DNA of 64,000 bases. Origin: Maribacter sp. (GTDB lineage Bacteria > Bacteroidota > Bacteroidia > Flavobacteriales > Flavobacteriaceae). A program made the position numbers and the translations under genes. Positions 49,829 through 60,166 of the stretch are shown piece after piece. The notes under the pieces were generated by a model that saw nothing but the letters and a program-made list of their open reading frames with translations, did no database searches and had not been told where the DNA came from. The DNA is taken from the NCBI GenBank assembly GCA_020629285.1, contig JAHDDP010000013.1, positions 22,445 to 86,444 on the forward strand, read 5' to 3'. Numbering within the stretch: the first letter of the stretch is position 1; the number at the start of each line of letters is the position of its first letter.

Positions 49829-51082
49829 ATGACAAAAAGAACACTTATAGGTCCGTTTAAACAAATCATTCCTATGACCGGGTTGGCATTGAAAGGTGCA
49901 ATTGCCGACCATGAGCTTCAGGTGATTGCCGATGGCGGAATTTTAATCGAAGACAACCTCATCTTAGCCACAGGGAATTTTGAAGACTTAAAATCGAAAT
50001 ATTCAGCAGCGGACATCCAATTATTAAAAGGAAAACATGTTTGCCTTCCTGGCTTTGTAGACGCCCATACCCATATCTGTTTTGGTGGGTCTCGCGCAAA
50101 AGACTACGCCATGAGAAATGCGGGTAAAACATACTTAGAAATTGGAAAAGCCGGTGGTGGCATTTGGGATACCGTTACCGAAACCCGAAAAGCAAGCATA
50201 GAAGAACTAATCAAAAACACCATTAAAAGAGCCAATCGGCATTTAAAAAATGGAACGACTACCCTAGAGGTTAAAAGTGGCTACGGGCTAACAGTAGTTG
50301 AAGAATTGAAAATGCTTCGCGCAATTAAAGAAGCTAATGAAAAGGCATTACCAGAATTGATAGCTACATGCCTTGCTGCGCATATGTTACCCAAAGATTT
50401 TAAAGGTTCAGAGAAGGAATATTTAAAAATGATAAGTGAGGAACTTTTCCATGTTCTTAAAGAGGAAAATCTAACCCATAGAATGGATGCTTTTATCGAA
50501 CAAAGTGCTTTTTCCGCGGATGATATTCAGGGATATTTCACCAAAGCAAGTGAACTAGATTTTAACATCACCGTACATGCAGATCAGTTCTCCACGAGTG
50601 GTAGCAAAGTAGCAGTTGAGTTTAATGCGATAAGTGCAGACCATCTTGAAGCTAGTACAGATACCGAAATAGCACTGTTGGCAAACAGCGAAACCATTGC
50701 CGTAGCATTACCCGGAGCGTCAATAGGATTAGGGTGCGATTTTACACCCGCACGTAAACTGTTAGATACGGGAGCAGCACTTGCCATAGCAAGTGACCAC
50801 AACCCTGGGTCCGCACCAATGGGCGATTTACTGACCCAAGCCAGTATTCTGGGAACATTTGAAAAATTGACCAATGCCGAGGTTCTAGCAGGAATCACAT
50901 TTAGAGCAGCGGCAGCTTTAAAATTAGAAGATCGCGGCAAATTGGAAGTGGGACTTTTAGCTGACCTGGCGGTATTTCACTCCGATAATTACCAAGATAT
51001 TCTGTACAATCAAGGTAATCTAAAACCGTGTATGATATGGAAAAATGGTGAGTTGGTTTTTGATAGACATAAAGCCCCCTAG
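49829..51082 (+). CDS. hutI: Imidazolonepropionase
   Basis: 417 residues. Amidohydrolase metal motifs DAHTHICFGGSRAKDY near residue 80, TLEVKSGYGL, HADQFS (~250) and SDHNPGS (~325). It opens 4-imidazolone-5-propionate to N-formimino-glutamate in the third hut step. It lies 4 bp after hutH. The last codons (KAP-stop) lie in a GCCCCCTAGCCCCC motif common in flavobacterial intergenic DNA. Confidence 0.95.
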   Translation: MTKRTLIGPFKQIIPMTGLALKGAIADHELQVIADGGILIEDNLILATGNFEDLKSKYSAADIQLLKGKHVCLPGFVDAHTHICFGGSRAKDYAMRNAGKTYLEIGKAGGGIWDTVTETRKASIEELIKNTIKRANRHLKNGTTTLEVKSGYGLTVVEELKMLRAIKEANEKALPELIATCLAAHMLPKDFKGSEKEYLKMISEELFHVLKEENLTHRMDAFIEQSAFSADDIQGYFTKASELDFNITVHADQFSTSGSKVAVEFNAISADHLEASTDTEIALLANSETIAVALPGASIGLGCDFTPARKLLDTGAALAIASDHNPGSAPMGDLLTQASILGTFEKLTNAEVLAGITFRAAAALKLEDRGKLEVGLLADLAVFHSDNYQDILYNQGNLKPCMIWKNGELVFDRHKAP

Positions 51083-51137
51083 CCCCCAAAGGGGGAACTC
51101 TTAAAATATTCTAATTCTATAGCTCAAAACATAAAAA

Positions 51138-53138
51138 ATGGATTTTAAGTCAGAAATACAACAAGGGATACCTACTGAATTACCTCCAAGAAAGGAACGT
51201 TCTTCAGCGGTTAGTCATGCGCCAAATAGAAAGCAGATACTTTCTAAAGAAGAGAAGCAATTGGCAATTAGAAATGCCTTGCGTTATTTTCCTGCTGACT
51301 GGCATTCAGTATTGGCTCCTGAATTTGCTGAAGAATTACAGACCTATGGCAGAATTTACATGTATCGCTTTCAACCCTCTTATGATATGCATGCCCGTGC
51401 TATTTCAGCATATCCGGCACAGACTAGTCACGCTGCAGCCATCATGCTCATGATTCAGAATAATCTGGACCCTGCCGTTGCACAACATCCGCAAGAACTC
51501 ATTACCTATGGTGGTAACGGAGCCGTTTTCCAAAATTGGGCGCAGTATCTATTAACCATGCAGTATTTATCTGAAATGACCGACGAACAAACCTTACATA
51601 TCTATTCCGGTCACCCAATGGGATTATTCCCATCATCCAAAGAAGCACCAAGAGTTGTAGTCACAAACGGAATGATGATTCCGAATTACTCCAAACAAGA
51701 CGATTGGGAAAAATACAATGCACTTGGGGTAACACAATACGGTCAAATGACTGCGGGCTCCTATATGTACATAGGTCCGCAAGGTATTGTTCATGGTACT
51801 GCAATTACAGTAATGAACGCATTTAGAAAGGTGTTAAATACGGATGAAAATCCCAATGGAAAAATATTCTTGACTGCAGGTTTAGGCGGAATGAGCGGTG
51901 CACAACCAAAAGCCGGTAACATTGCCGGATGTATTACCATTTGCGCAGAAGTGAATCCGCTTGCAGCAAAAAAGAGACATGAACAAGGTTGGGTAGATGA
52001 ATTGATAGAGGATTTAGATGTTTTAGTAGCAAGAACAAAGGAAGCCACATCTAAAAACCAAGTAGTATCACTCGCATATATAGGTAATGTGGTCGATGTT
52101 TGGGAAAAATTTTATACAGAAGAATTATTCATTCACCTAGGTTCTGATCAAACCTCTTTACATAATCCGTGGGCAGGTGGATATTATCCTGTCGGGTTGA
52201 CTTTTGAAGAATCTAATGAGATGATGAATCAAGATCCTGACGCATTTAAAACAAAAGTACAAGAATCGCTTCGTAGGCATGCAGAAGCAATTAATAAGCA
52301 TACAAAAAAAGGCACCTATTTCTTTGATTATGGCAATGCCTTTTTATTGGAAGCATCAAGAGCAGGTGCCGATGTAATGGCAGCAAACAAAATAGACTTT
52401 AAGTATCCGTCGTATGTGCAAGACATTTTAGGTCCCATGTGTTTCGATTACGGATTTGGACCATTTCGTTGGGTATGCTCATCAGGAAAAATAGAAGATC
52501 TACAAAAAACCGATGCCATTGCATTACGTGTATTAAAAGAAATAAAAAAGGAAGCACCCGCAGAAATTCAACAGCAACTATCAGACAATATTAAATGGAT
52601 AGCCGAAGCTGAGCAAAACAAGCTAGTTGTTGGTTCTAAAGCACGAATTTTATATGCCGATGCCGAAGGCAGGGCAAAAATAGCCTTGGCTTTTAACGAA
52701 GCCATTGAAAATGGAGAATTACACGCTCCTGTAATTTTAGGTCGGGACCACCATGATGTTAGTGGTACAGATTCACCGTACAGAGAAACAAGCAATATTT
52801 ACGACGGTAGTAAATTTACTGCAGACATGGCAATACATAATGTCATTGGCGATAGTTTTAGAGGAGCAACTTGGGTATCTATACACAATGGCGGCGGCGT
52901 TGGTTGGGGAGAAGTCACCAATGGTGGTTTCGGTATGGTGTTAGATGGTTCTAAAGATGCCGCACGTAAATTAAAAAATATGCTCTTCTACGATGTAAAC
53001 AACGGAATAGCTAGACGTAGCTGGGCAAGAAACAAAGAGGCTATGTTTGCGATGCAACGAGAAATGGAACGAACAAAAACTCTAAAAATAACCTTCCCTA
53101 CCTTGGTGGCAGACAAGCTTCTAGAAGATTTATTTTAA
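51138..53138 (+). CDS. hutU: Urocanate hydratase
   Basis: 666 residues, the longer Bacteroidota form. NAD-binding and urocanase motifs are present: TYGGNGAVFQNWAQYLLTM, SGHPMGLFPS, MTAGSYMYIGPQGIVHGT, TAGLGGMSGAQPKA and WVSIHNGGGVGWGEV near the C-terminus. It hydrates urocanate to imidazolonepropionate, the second hut step. The gene order is hutH-hutI-hutU-hutG. Confidence 0.95.
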   Translation: MDFKSEIQQGIPTELPPRKERSSAVSHAPNRKQILSKEEKQLAIRNALRYFPADWHSVLAPEFAEELQTYGRIYMYRFQPSYDMHARAISAYPAQTSHAAAIMLMIQNNLDPAVAQHPQELITYGGNGAVFQNWAQYLLTMQYLSEMTDEQTLHIYSGHPMGLFPSSKEAPRVVVTNGMMIPNYSKQDDWEKYNALGVTQYGQMTAGSYMYIGPQGIVHGTAITVMNAFRKVLNTDENPNGKIFLTAGLGGMSGAQPKAGNIAGCITICAEVNPLAAKKRHEQGWVDELIEDLDVLVARTKEATSKNQVVSLAYIGNVVDVWEKFYTEELFIHLGSDQTSLHNPWAGGYYPVGLTFEESNEMMNQDPDAFKTKVQESLRRHAEAINKHTKKGTYFFDYGNAFLLEASRAGADVMAANKIDFKYPSYVQDILGPMCFDYGFGPFRWVCSSGKIEDLQKTDAIALRVLKEIKKEAPAEIQQQLSDNIKWIAEAEQNKLVVGSKARILYADAEGRAKIALAFNEAIENGELHAPVILGRDHHDVSGTDSPYRETSNIYDGSKFTADMAIHNVIGDSFRGATWVSIHNGGGVGWGEVTNGGFGMVLDGSKDAARKLKNMLFYDVNNGIARRSWARNKEAMFAMQREMERTKTLKITFPTLVADKLLEDLF

Positions 53139-53194
53139 AGATTAAGGCGACTAATTAAGTCATCATAAAACTAAATATTCACATTTAACATAGC

Positions 53195-53220
53195 AAAAAG
53201 TAAGATTAGTATTACTTTTT
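53195..53220 (+). terminator. Terminator after hutU
   Basis: Stem AAAAAGTAA (53195-53203) with TTACTTTTT (53212-53220), followed by TCG. It lies in the 166-bp gap before hutG, so hutG may have its own promoter or depend on read-through. Confidence 0.55.
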
Positions 53221-53304
53221 CGTTTAGCTAAAACACTTTTTAGAATTTTAATTCCCTCAAGTTATCAGGAATTTCAAGATTCATGATTCCAAAAAAAGAA
53301 TGAT

Positions 53305-54261
53305 ATGTCTACTTATAAGTTAGCGAATACCGATAATTGGTTTGGACGAAGCTCTGAACAACAACTTTATCTGCATGAAAAAGTATCATTTTCTAACCTA
53401 AGCGAATCTTACTCAGCTACCACTAATAAGACTATTGCATTATTAGGCTATAATAGCGATGAAGGAGTTAGACGCAACCAGGGAAGAGTTGGTTCAGCCA
53501 TGGGTCCTAATGCTATTCGAAAGCAATTAGGTAAAATGCCAAATCATTTAGATAAAGATACCCTGCTAATAGATTTTGGAAATTTAGAATGTAAACATCA
53601 AAACTTAGAAGAATTACAGAAAGAATGCGCCAATGCAGTAAGCTTTTTAATAAAAAATAGAACAACCCCAATACTTATTGGAGGTAGTCATGATTTATCT
53701 TATGCTCATTATAATGGGTTACTACAACATATAAAACCCGAAGAAAAAATAGGAATTATAAATTTTGATGCTCATTTTGATTTAAGGGCACAAACAAACG
53801 GCAATAATTCTGGAACCCCATTTTACCAAATTGCCTTAGATCATAATAAAAATGGTCAGTCTATCAAATACATGCCTTTAGGCATACGTAAAGATGCCAA
53901 TACCAAAGATTTATTTGAATTCGCAGAGTTGCATCAAGTCAACTACCTCTTTCAGGAGTACTTTAACATGAACTACCTTGAACATGTACAATTAAGGATT
54001 ATTCAATTTCTTGAGGATGTGGATTATGTATACACTACAATAGACTTAGATGGGTTTTCTTCCGCTTTTGCACCAGGTGTAAGCGCACCTTCACCCATGG
54101 GTTTTTCTCCAGATATTGTAATTGAAAGTTTAAAACTTATTATAGAGTCCGGAAAATTAGTGGGTTTAGATGTGGTAGAACTAAACCCTAAGTATGACAT
54201 TGACGATAAAACAGCAAAATTAGCCGCCTCATTATTGCATTACGTGATACATAAACTATAG
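53305..54261 (+). CDS. hutG: Formimidoylglutamase
   Basis: 318 residues of the arginase/ureohydrolase family. Manganese-binding motifs GGSHDLSYAHY, NFDAHFDLR and TIDLDGFSSAFAPGVSAPSP are all present. It hydrolyses N-formimino-glutamate to glutamate and formamide, so this hut pathway takes the HutG route and not the HutE or FtcD routes. Together with hutH-I-U it makes a complete degradation set. Confidence 0.93.
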   Translation: MSTYKLANTDNWFGRSSEQQLYLHEKVSFSNLSESYSATTNKTIALLGYNSDEGVRRNQGRVGSAMGPNAIRKQLGKMPNHLDKDTLLIDFGNLECKHQNLEELQKECANAVSFLIKNRTTPILIGGSHDLSYAHYNGLLQHIKPEEKIGIINFDAHFDLRAQTNGNNSGTPFYQIALDHNKNGQSIKYMPLGIRKDANTKDLFEFAELHQVNYLFQEYFNMNYLEHVQLRIIQFLEDVDYVYTTIDLDGFSSAFAPGVSAPSPMGFSPDIVIESLKLIIESGKLVGLDVVELNPKYDIDDKTAKLAASLLHYVIHKL

Positions 54262-54444
54262 GGTTAAAACAAAAAAAGCCTCCCTTAATGGAAAGCCTTT
54301 CATTGGGTTCTATCGATTAAATTCGATAAACACAATTGCCTCAAATTGCTTTGAGACACAACACAACGGCGTAAAGGTAATAAGAGTTTTTTAATTAAAA
54401 AACGGTCTGTTCATTTCTTGTAATAACTATACTACTTTTAAAGA

Positions 54445-54798
54445 TTATTGCTCTTCATCAGCTTTGAACAATTTATAGATATATTGCTTCTCTTTTAAAG
54501 TGAATTGCTTCTCTTCAAACCAATCATGAATACGTATTTTTTCATTTTCTATCTGGGCATTTCTAATTGCTTTTAAAGAAACAATATGCCAATGCGAGCC
54601 CTTATTCCTATTCACGGAATAGCCTACATCTTCCATAATGTAAGACTGTTTAGGTCTGTTAATGAGCCTTACACCATTCTTTAACACCGCCAAGGTTTCG
54701 GTAAGTCGTACTACTTCAGAAAAAGAATAACGTGCAAAATCGCTGAATCCGTTCTGTTCAACATTATATAATTTGTCTCCAATTTTAAGGGTATCCAT
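54445..54798 (-). CDS. Hypothetical protein (117 aa)
   Basis: No recognised domain. Predicted soluble, with a beta-rich first half (IGDKLYNVEQNGFSDFARY, ETLAVLKNGVRLINRP) and a helical, Lys/Glu-rich second half. It is alone between the hut cluster and the small export gene. Its codon use and length look like a real gene. Confidence 0.6.
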   Translation of the reverse strand: MDTLKIGDKLYNVEQNGFSDFARYSFSEVVRLTETLAVLKNGVRLINRPKQSYIMEDVGYSVNRNKGSHWHIVSLKAIRNAQIENEKIRIHDWFEEKQFTLKEKQYIYKLFKADEEQ

Positions 54799-54903
54799 AG
54801 CTTAAAAAAGCTACAAATTTAAAAGTACATGTCAGTAAATGAAATTAAAATTGGGTATAGTTATTCACAAAATAAATGGATAAAAAATATTGGAGTTTAT
54901 AAA

Positions 54904-55362
54904 TTATGCCATTCCCTTCATGGTCAACAAAGTAGTTGCCCAAACTATCAAAGAAGATAAAAATATACCTATCGTATTCGCCAAAAAGGCTTTCTTTCTT
55001 TCAATTTTAAATAGGTAGCTAGCAATACTACCGGCATAAACACCAGTACCTGGCACGGGCAACATTACGAAAAATATGAGTCCGAAAAAACCATACTTCT
55101 TAATTTGATCACCAGATCCAGTTTTTGCCCTTCTTGCCACAAATATTGCGTTCTTTTTGTAAAAATGCCATCTCAACAAATACCTATTGACCGTGTTTAG
55201 AAAAAACATCATTATTGGAAAGACCAGAACATTGGCTAAAAAACAAACTAAAAATATGACATAAATATTACCACCTTGTAGAAGACCGTATGGAATACCA
55301 ACTTTAGCCTCTCCTAATGGCGAGATGCTCCAAAGTGCCGCTATAAGTATATCTTTCAACAA
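54904..55362 (-). CDS. Small multidrug export protein family (Sm_multidrug_ex, COG2426)
   Basis: 152 residues with four or five membrane helices and family motifs SPLGEAKVGIPYGLLQGG and LPVPGTGVYAGSIASYL. The name comes from family annotation; transport of drugs is not shown for most members. Single gene. Confidence 0.82.
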   Translation of the reverse strand: MLKDILIAALWSISPLGEAKVGIPYGLLQGGNIYVIFLVCFLANVLVFPIMMFFLNTVNRYLLRWHFYKKNAIFVARRAKTGSGDQIKKYGFFGLIFFVMLPVPGTGVYAGSIASYLFKIERKKAFLANTIGIFLSSLIVWATTLLTMKGMA

Positions 55363-55634
55363 TTGTTTTTTTAAGGGAATGCAAAATTACGGTGTTCTTG
55401 AAAAAATTAATGCCATTTATTTCATAAATGTTGTCAATTGGTCAATTACACAGATGAATGACCGTAAAACACTTAACGTTTGCTTTAATAACCTATGGTT
55501 AAGTAGAAAGGGAAGAGTAATACAACATCTAAAATTGAAACCAAAAGCGGCAGGTGCGGCTCTTTTGTCAAATGAAAGCTATGCTAGAAAGTAACCAGTT
55601 AGTTGAAATTGCAAAAAAAATGAAACTACTGTAA

Positions 55635-56108
55635 TTAATCTTCTTCAACTTCTACGAATCGAATATGACGTTCTAAATTCTCTTCAATAGAAATGAATGA
55701 TTCTATACCACGTATACCAGAAATACTTAGAATTTCATCTTGATATACTTGTTTGTAGTGAAAACTATCTCTTGCGTGCATCTTTATAAAGACATCGTAT
55801 TTTCCTGTTACGTGATGTATTTTCACTACTTCTTCAATCTCGTTCAACCGTGCCATTACTTTTTTAAATAGGCTGATCTCACTTAAAAAGATACCTAAGA
55901 ATATAGTCATCTTCCACCCCATTTTAGCATAGTCCAAACTTAAAGTAGCACCGGTAATTAATCCCATTTCTCTCATCTTTCGCATTCGCATATGTACCGT
56001 GCCAGGAGAAACAATCAATTTCTTGGCTACATCTGTATAGGGGGTCTGCGCGTTTTCCGCTAAAATGTTTAAAATATTGAAATCAACCTGATCTAATTTA
56101 TTTCTCAT
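55635..56108 (-). CDS. Lrp/AsnC family transcriptional regulator
   Basis: 157 residues. N-terminal HTH (LDQVDFNILNILAENAQTPYTDVAKKL, GTVHMRMRKM) and a C-terminal RAM ligand-binding domain (~65-150: VVKIHHVTGKYDVFIKMHA). Divergent across ~530 bp from the TonB receptor cluster, so probably its amino-acid-sensing regulator. Confidence 0.9.
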   Translation of the reverse strand: MRNKLDQVDFNILNILAENAQTPYTDVAKKLIVSPGTVHMRMRKMREMGLITGATLSLDYAKMGWKMTIFLGIFLSEISLFKKVMARLNEIEEVVKIHHVTGKYDVFIKMHARDSFHYKQVYQDEILSISGIRGIESFISIEENLERHIRFVEVEED

Positions 56109-56636
56109 CTGTGCTAAAGGTTTTTACAGCTATTTCAACCAATATTTAACTATCGTTGAATTATTATAAGGTTTTAAGGATTTTTAACAAATTTAATTTA
56201 TAATAATATAATATTTGGTGATAATAAAGCAATAAAAAAGCCAAAAATTGACGTTTTATTTATTTTTATCTAATCAAATTATTAATTACATAAAAAGCAC
56301 ATTTTTGGGCAATAATACCAGATTGACACATTTCCAATTCCAAAAATCCAAAAAATTGAATTAATGATAGATTTTTTCTAAAAAACTGTCGATCATTTAA
56401 AAAATACACCATTAATACACTCATAATCAATACATAACGAATTGCCGCCATTTTTAATTCGATACAACAATTTATAATATTGTATAAGTCAATTAGTCAC
56501 CTAATAACATGATTTTTTGACCTGTAAAGTATCCGGAACTTTTCTTTTACGCATAAGGTATTCCCCCAGTAGTATTTCTGCTAACCACAGAAACGCTTTT
56601 TAGGTAGGCATACTATTGAGCAACAACTAAACTCAC
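56109..56636. promoter_or_regulatory. Long divergent region between Lrp gene and TonB receptor gene
   Basis: About 530 AT-rich bases without a convincing gene. A dyad ATACAA-N12-TTGTAT is seen near 56463-56486. The length leaves room for several Lrp sites and both promoters. No strong repeat or terminator seen. Confidence 0.45.
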
Positions 56637-59606
56637 ATGATTATGAAGAAAATTCTAACATTATCCTTCTTGTTACTATGTACACTATTCGTAGCACAAG
56701 CACAGGAAATTACAATTAACGGTAAAGTGTCTGACACACAAGGACCCTTGCCCGGCGTTAACGTTATGGTCAAAGGAACCACTAAAGGTGTCATTACAGA
56801 TTTTGATGGCCTTTACTCCATTATGGCATCAAGTGATGCCATACTTGTATATTCTTTTATAGGTTATGCCAAACTAGAAATACCCGTAAATAGTAAAACA
56901 ACGATTAATGCTATTCTTGAAGAATCCGCACAACAATTGACAGAGACCATAGTAGTAGGTTCAAGAGGACAAGCAAGAACAAAATTACAGACGGCAGCTC
57001 CTGTAGATGTTATCAGCGTAAGTAAACAGGCCATTAACATGCCACAATTGGATGTTGGTCAATTACTTGTTGCTTCCGCACCATCGTTTACGGCTGTTAG
57101 ATCGCAGGGAGGTGACCTTAGTGCATCGGTTACACCGCCTTCTTTAAGAGGTTTGGGCCCCAATCAATTATTGGTTCTAGTAAATGGCAAAAGACGCCAT
57201 AGTGGAGCACAGTTAATAAGTTCGGCAACAGGTGGGTCTGCAAATTCAGTTGATATGGATTTCATTTCCTTAGATGCTATAGACCGTGTGGAAGTCTTAA
57301 GGGACGGTGCCTCAGCACAATATGGCTCTGACGCTATTGCAGGGGTAATCAATATAGTTACCAGAAAAGGTACGGACAAATTCACTGCAAACTACACTGC
57401 TGGGTTTTATACCAATTCCAATCCAGATATCAGTGATTCCAATATTAGCCAATCTGACCAAGATTTGCTTAACGATACGGACGGAGCAGATGGTATAACA
57501 CATCAACTTGGAATCAATTACGGAACCTCTTTTGAAAACGGAGGATATCTAAACGTTGCCGGAACCTATCGTCAAAATGAAGCAGCAATTCGCCCAAATA
57601 TTAGCGGCGCTACACCTTATGGAGACTCTTATCTAAATAATGAAAGAACAGATGCACAGGGTAATCCTATAATAACCAATCCTGAATTATTGGCCGCACA
57701 AACTGCCGGAGATGCTGCACTTGCCGCAGAATTACAGACAGATGCAGGACTACTTGCTGCACGTGGCCTAACTGCGAGAGACATATCAACCTTTGCAGGT
57801 TTATCACCAAGTGTATTGGGCGTAGTTTCTTATGATCTAGAAATACCACTTTCTGAAATGTCTGAAAGCAGCTTTTATTCCTTTGGTGATTTTGGGTATA
57901 AAGCAGGTCAGCTATTTGGATGTTTTTATAGAAGATCAGCACAAACCGATCGTTTCAATTATGACCTGTATCCTAACGGTTTTAGACCACAAATGACCAA
58001 TGATCAAACCAATTTGGCTTTTACAGGTGGTATTAAAGGAAAAGTAGGTGAATGGGATTTTGATTTCAGCAACACTTTTGGCACCAACACTCAAAGACTT
58101 GGACAATTTAATACGTTTAACGCAAGTTTACAATCTGCTTCACCAACAGAAATGGATTTGGGTACGCACAAATTTACACAGAACACAACCAACTTTGACC
58201 TTTCTAGATACTACGCAGATTTCTTATCTGGCCTTAACATCGCTATTGGAGGAGAATTTAGAATTGAGAACTATATTATAGAAAGAGGACAAGAAGAAAG
58301 TTACGCTGCAGGCGATGCAGGTGTTATCACCGCAACAGAAGACAATCAACAACTTATTGGACCAGATGGTTTTCCTTTAGAAGGTTTGGATGGCAGTCCG
58401 ATTGCTGATGGTAATGGAGATGCTCTTGTATTACCTTATGGTGGTGTTAGCTCTTACCCTGTACTACAATACAGTCCAAATTGTCAATGTTTTAGAGGTT
58501 TTGCTCCTGAGAACGAGGCAAATGAGTTTCGCTCGGTTACTGGACTTTATCTAGACCTTGAATTAGATGTTACAGACAAATGGTTTGTAAGTGGTGCGTT
58601 ACGTACAGAACAATACTCGGATTTTGGAGGGGTTTTTACCGGCAAATTTGCTACTCGTTATTCTATTACAGATAATTTATCAGTTAGAGGATCGATCAGT
58701 AATGGCTTTAGAGCACCATCATTACAAGAATTGAATTACTCACATACGTTTACCTTTTTTGTTGATCTAGAACCGTTTGACGGAACACTATACCCAAATA
58801 GCAGTCAAGTCGCAAAAACCATCGGTATTCAACAGTTACAGGAAGAAAGATCTACCAACATTGGTTTAGGAATCACTGCAAAACTTTTTAACAAGTTAGA
58901 CCTTAGTATCGATGCCTTTCAAATCGATATTAAAGACCGCTTGTTCAGTACTGGTAACTTCAGTGCAGGTGATGCCCCAGCTTTAGAACCACTTATAGGT
59001 GCTGGTTTGGCAAGTTTTAGAATTAACGGTGGTGATATCAGCACAAAAGGTATAGAAATAGTAGCTAACTATAGTGAAAGAGTTGGCGAAGGAATGTTGA
59101 ATTTAAACGTATCCGGATTACTATCTGACAGAACTTTTGAAGGTGCAAACGTTCCTGACTTGAATACGGTTTTGACCGATCAAGAACTTGAAGACCTTTA
59201 TATTGACCGTGCTGTAATAGGTGCCTATGAGCAAGGTGTTCCAAACACACAATTTATTGCTTCTGCAACCTATAGCATAGGAAAATGGTCTGGAATGCTT
59301 AGAGGTAACTATTTTGGGGAAATCGCCAGAATAGATGATGGTATTGGCACCTTGACCGATGCTAACTTTCCAAATGTTGGGGAACAGGGTTTTTCCGATC
59401 AAACATTTTCGGCTCAGGTTACCTCTGATTTAGGGATTACATATAAGGCTTCTGAGAACTTGGCCTTTACCCTAACCGGACAAAATATTTTCAATAATTA
59501 TCCCGATTTATATCGATCAGAAGAAAGAGGTTTTTACCTATACGGTAATGCACAACAAGGATCTCTAGGGGCTTTTTATTCAGTAAGGGCTACACTAAGC
59601 TTCTAA
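56637..59606 (+). CDS. TonB-dependent outer-membrane receptor with carboxypeptidase-regulatory-like N-terminus
   Basis: 989 residues. Signal peptide to ~22 (AQAQ), then a CarbopepD_reg_2 domain (~23-100: INGKVSDTQGPLPGVNVMVKGT), a plug domain (~110-235, with LRGLGPNQLLVLVNGKRR, YGSDAIAGVINIVTRKGT) and a 22-strand-type barrel to the terminal YSVRATLSF. It takes up a substrate across the outer membrane using TonB energy. No SusD gene follows, so the ligand is probably not a typical glycan. The downstream genes suggest an amino-acid-like ligand. Confidence 0.9.
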   Translation: MIMKKILTLSFLLLCTLFVAQAQEITINGKVSDTQGPLPGVNVMVKGTTKGVITDFDGLYSIMASSDAILVYSFIGYAKLEIPVNSKTTINAILEESAQQLTETIVVGSRGQARTKLQTAAPVDVISVSKQAINMPQLDVGQLLVASAPSFTAVRSQGGDLSASVTPPSLRGLGPNQLLVLVNGKRRHSGAQLISSATGGSANSVDMDFISLDAIDRVEVLRDGASAQYGSDAIAGVINIVTRKGTDKFTANYTAGFYTNSNPDISDSNISQSDQDLLNDTDGADGITHQLGINYGTSFENGGYLNVAGTYRQNEAAIRPNISGATPYGDSYLNNERTDAQGNPIITNPELLAAQTAGDAALAAELQTDAGLLAARGLTARDISTFAGLSPSVLGVVSYDLEIPLSEMSESSFYSFGDFGYKAGQLFGCFYRRSAQTDRFNYDLYPNGFRPQMTNDQTNLAFTGGIKGKVGEWDFDFSNTFGTNTQRLGQFNTFNASLQSASPTEMDLGTHKFTQNTTNFDLSRYYADFLSGLNIAIGGEFRIENYIIERGQEESYAAGDAGVITATEDNQQLIGPDGFPLEGLDGSPIADGNGDALVLPYGGVSSYPVLQYSPNCQCFRGFAPENEANEFRSVTGLYLDLELDVTDKWFVSGALRTEQYSDFGGVFTGKFATRYSITDNLSVRGSISNGFRAPSLQELNYSHTFTFFVDLEPFDGTLYPNSSQVAKTIGIQQLQEERSTNIGLGITAKLFNKLDLSIDAFQIDIKDRLFSTGNFSAGDAPALEPLIGAGLASFRINGGDISTKGIEIVANYSERVGEGMLNLNVSGLLSDRTFEGANVPDLNTVLTDQELEDLYIDRAVIGAYEQGVPNTQFIASATYSIGKWSGMLRGNYFGEIARIDDGIGTLTDANFPNVGEQGFSDQTFSAQVTSDLGITYKASENLAFTLTGQNIFNNYPDLYRSEERGFYLYGNAQQGSLGAFYSVRATLSF

Positions 59607-59634
59607 TTGATGTTTAATATTAAAAATTAAGAAA

Positions 59635-60138
59635 ATGATAAAGACATATATAAAAAAGTTAAGTGTATTAACTGTAATCTTAATAACATTCGGGTCGTGC
59701 GATTTAGAGCGGCTAGATTCAGCTCAAGAGGCAGCCGAAGGTGGTGGAACCTTAGATACCTTTACCGCCTATACCATAGATTCTACAGACCCAATGGGAT
59801 CCAATGTTTTTGGAAGAATCGTATTCTGGAAGACCGATTTAGAGCAAACATTGGTACAAATTTCAATGTACAATACCATAGAGGACACCTTTCACCCAGC
59901 AGTGATTATTGATGGAGCTGTTGGCGTTGGCACTTCGGTTTTAACAACGTTAGATGATGTAGACGGAACTACTGGAGAACTTTCTGAAAACAAGTTTTTT
60001 CTAATTACGGACACATCGTTCTACGACAGTTTAGAAACACTAGACGCACATGTTAGCATTGCATTGAGCACAGTCGATGACACTGTTGTTGCCGAAGGAA
60101 ATATAGGTGCCAATGCTACGCCGGTAGATTCAAACTAG
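59635..60138 (+). CDS. Lipoprotein, possibly CHRD-like, partner of the TonB receptor
   Basis: 167 residues; lipobox TFGSC at ~23. The mature part is Thr/Asp-rich and beta-like, ending with LDAHVSIALSTVDD and VAEGNIGANA, faintly like CHRD or similar domains. It follows the receptor by 28 bp and is followed by the aminotransferase gene after 28 bp. It may be a surface accessory of the receptor. The family is not recognised with confidence. Confidence 0.65.
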   Translation: MIKTYIKKLSVLTVILITFGSCDLERLDSAQEAAEGGGTLDTFTAYTIDSTDPMGSNVFGRIVFWKTDLEQTLVQISMYNTIEDTFHPAVIIDGAVGVGTSVLTTLDDVDGTTGELSENKFFLITDTSFYDSLETLDAHVSIALSTVDDTVVAEGNIGANATPVDSN

Positions 60139-60166
60139 AAATTTTTTAACTTAAATATAGCACAGT

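Noticed and set aside
54285..54400. Structured RNA after hutG
   Set aside because: Two small dyads (near 54310-54330 and 54341-54356) are visible, but there is no known RNA family signature or clear terminator.
55379..55594. Plus-strand open frame of ~71-89 codons before the Lrp gene
   Set aside because: It overlaps the start of the export protein gene, has no recognised domain and no clear promoter or partner; not strong enough to call.
56266..56451. 61-codon minus-strand frame in the Lrp/TonB-receptor gap
   Set aside because: AT-rich, with no recognisable domain; it sits where the promoters of both genes should be.
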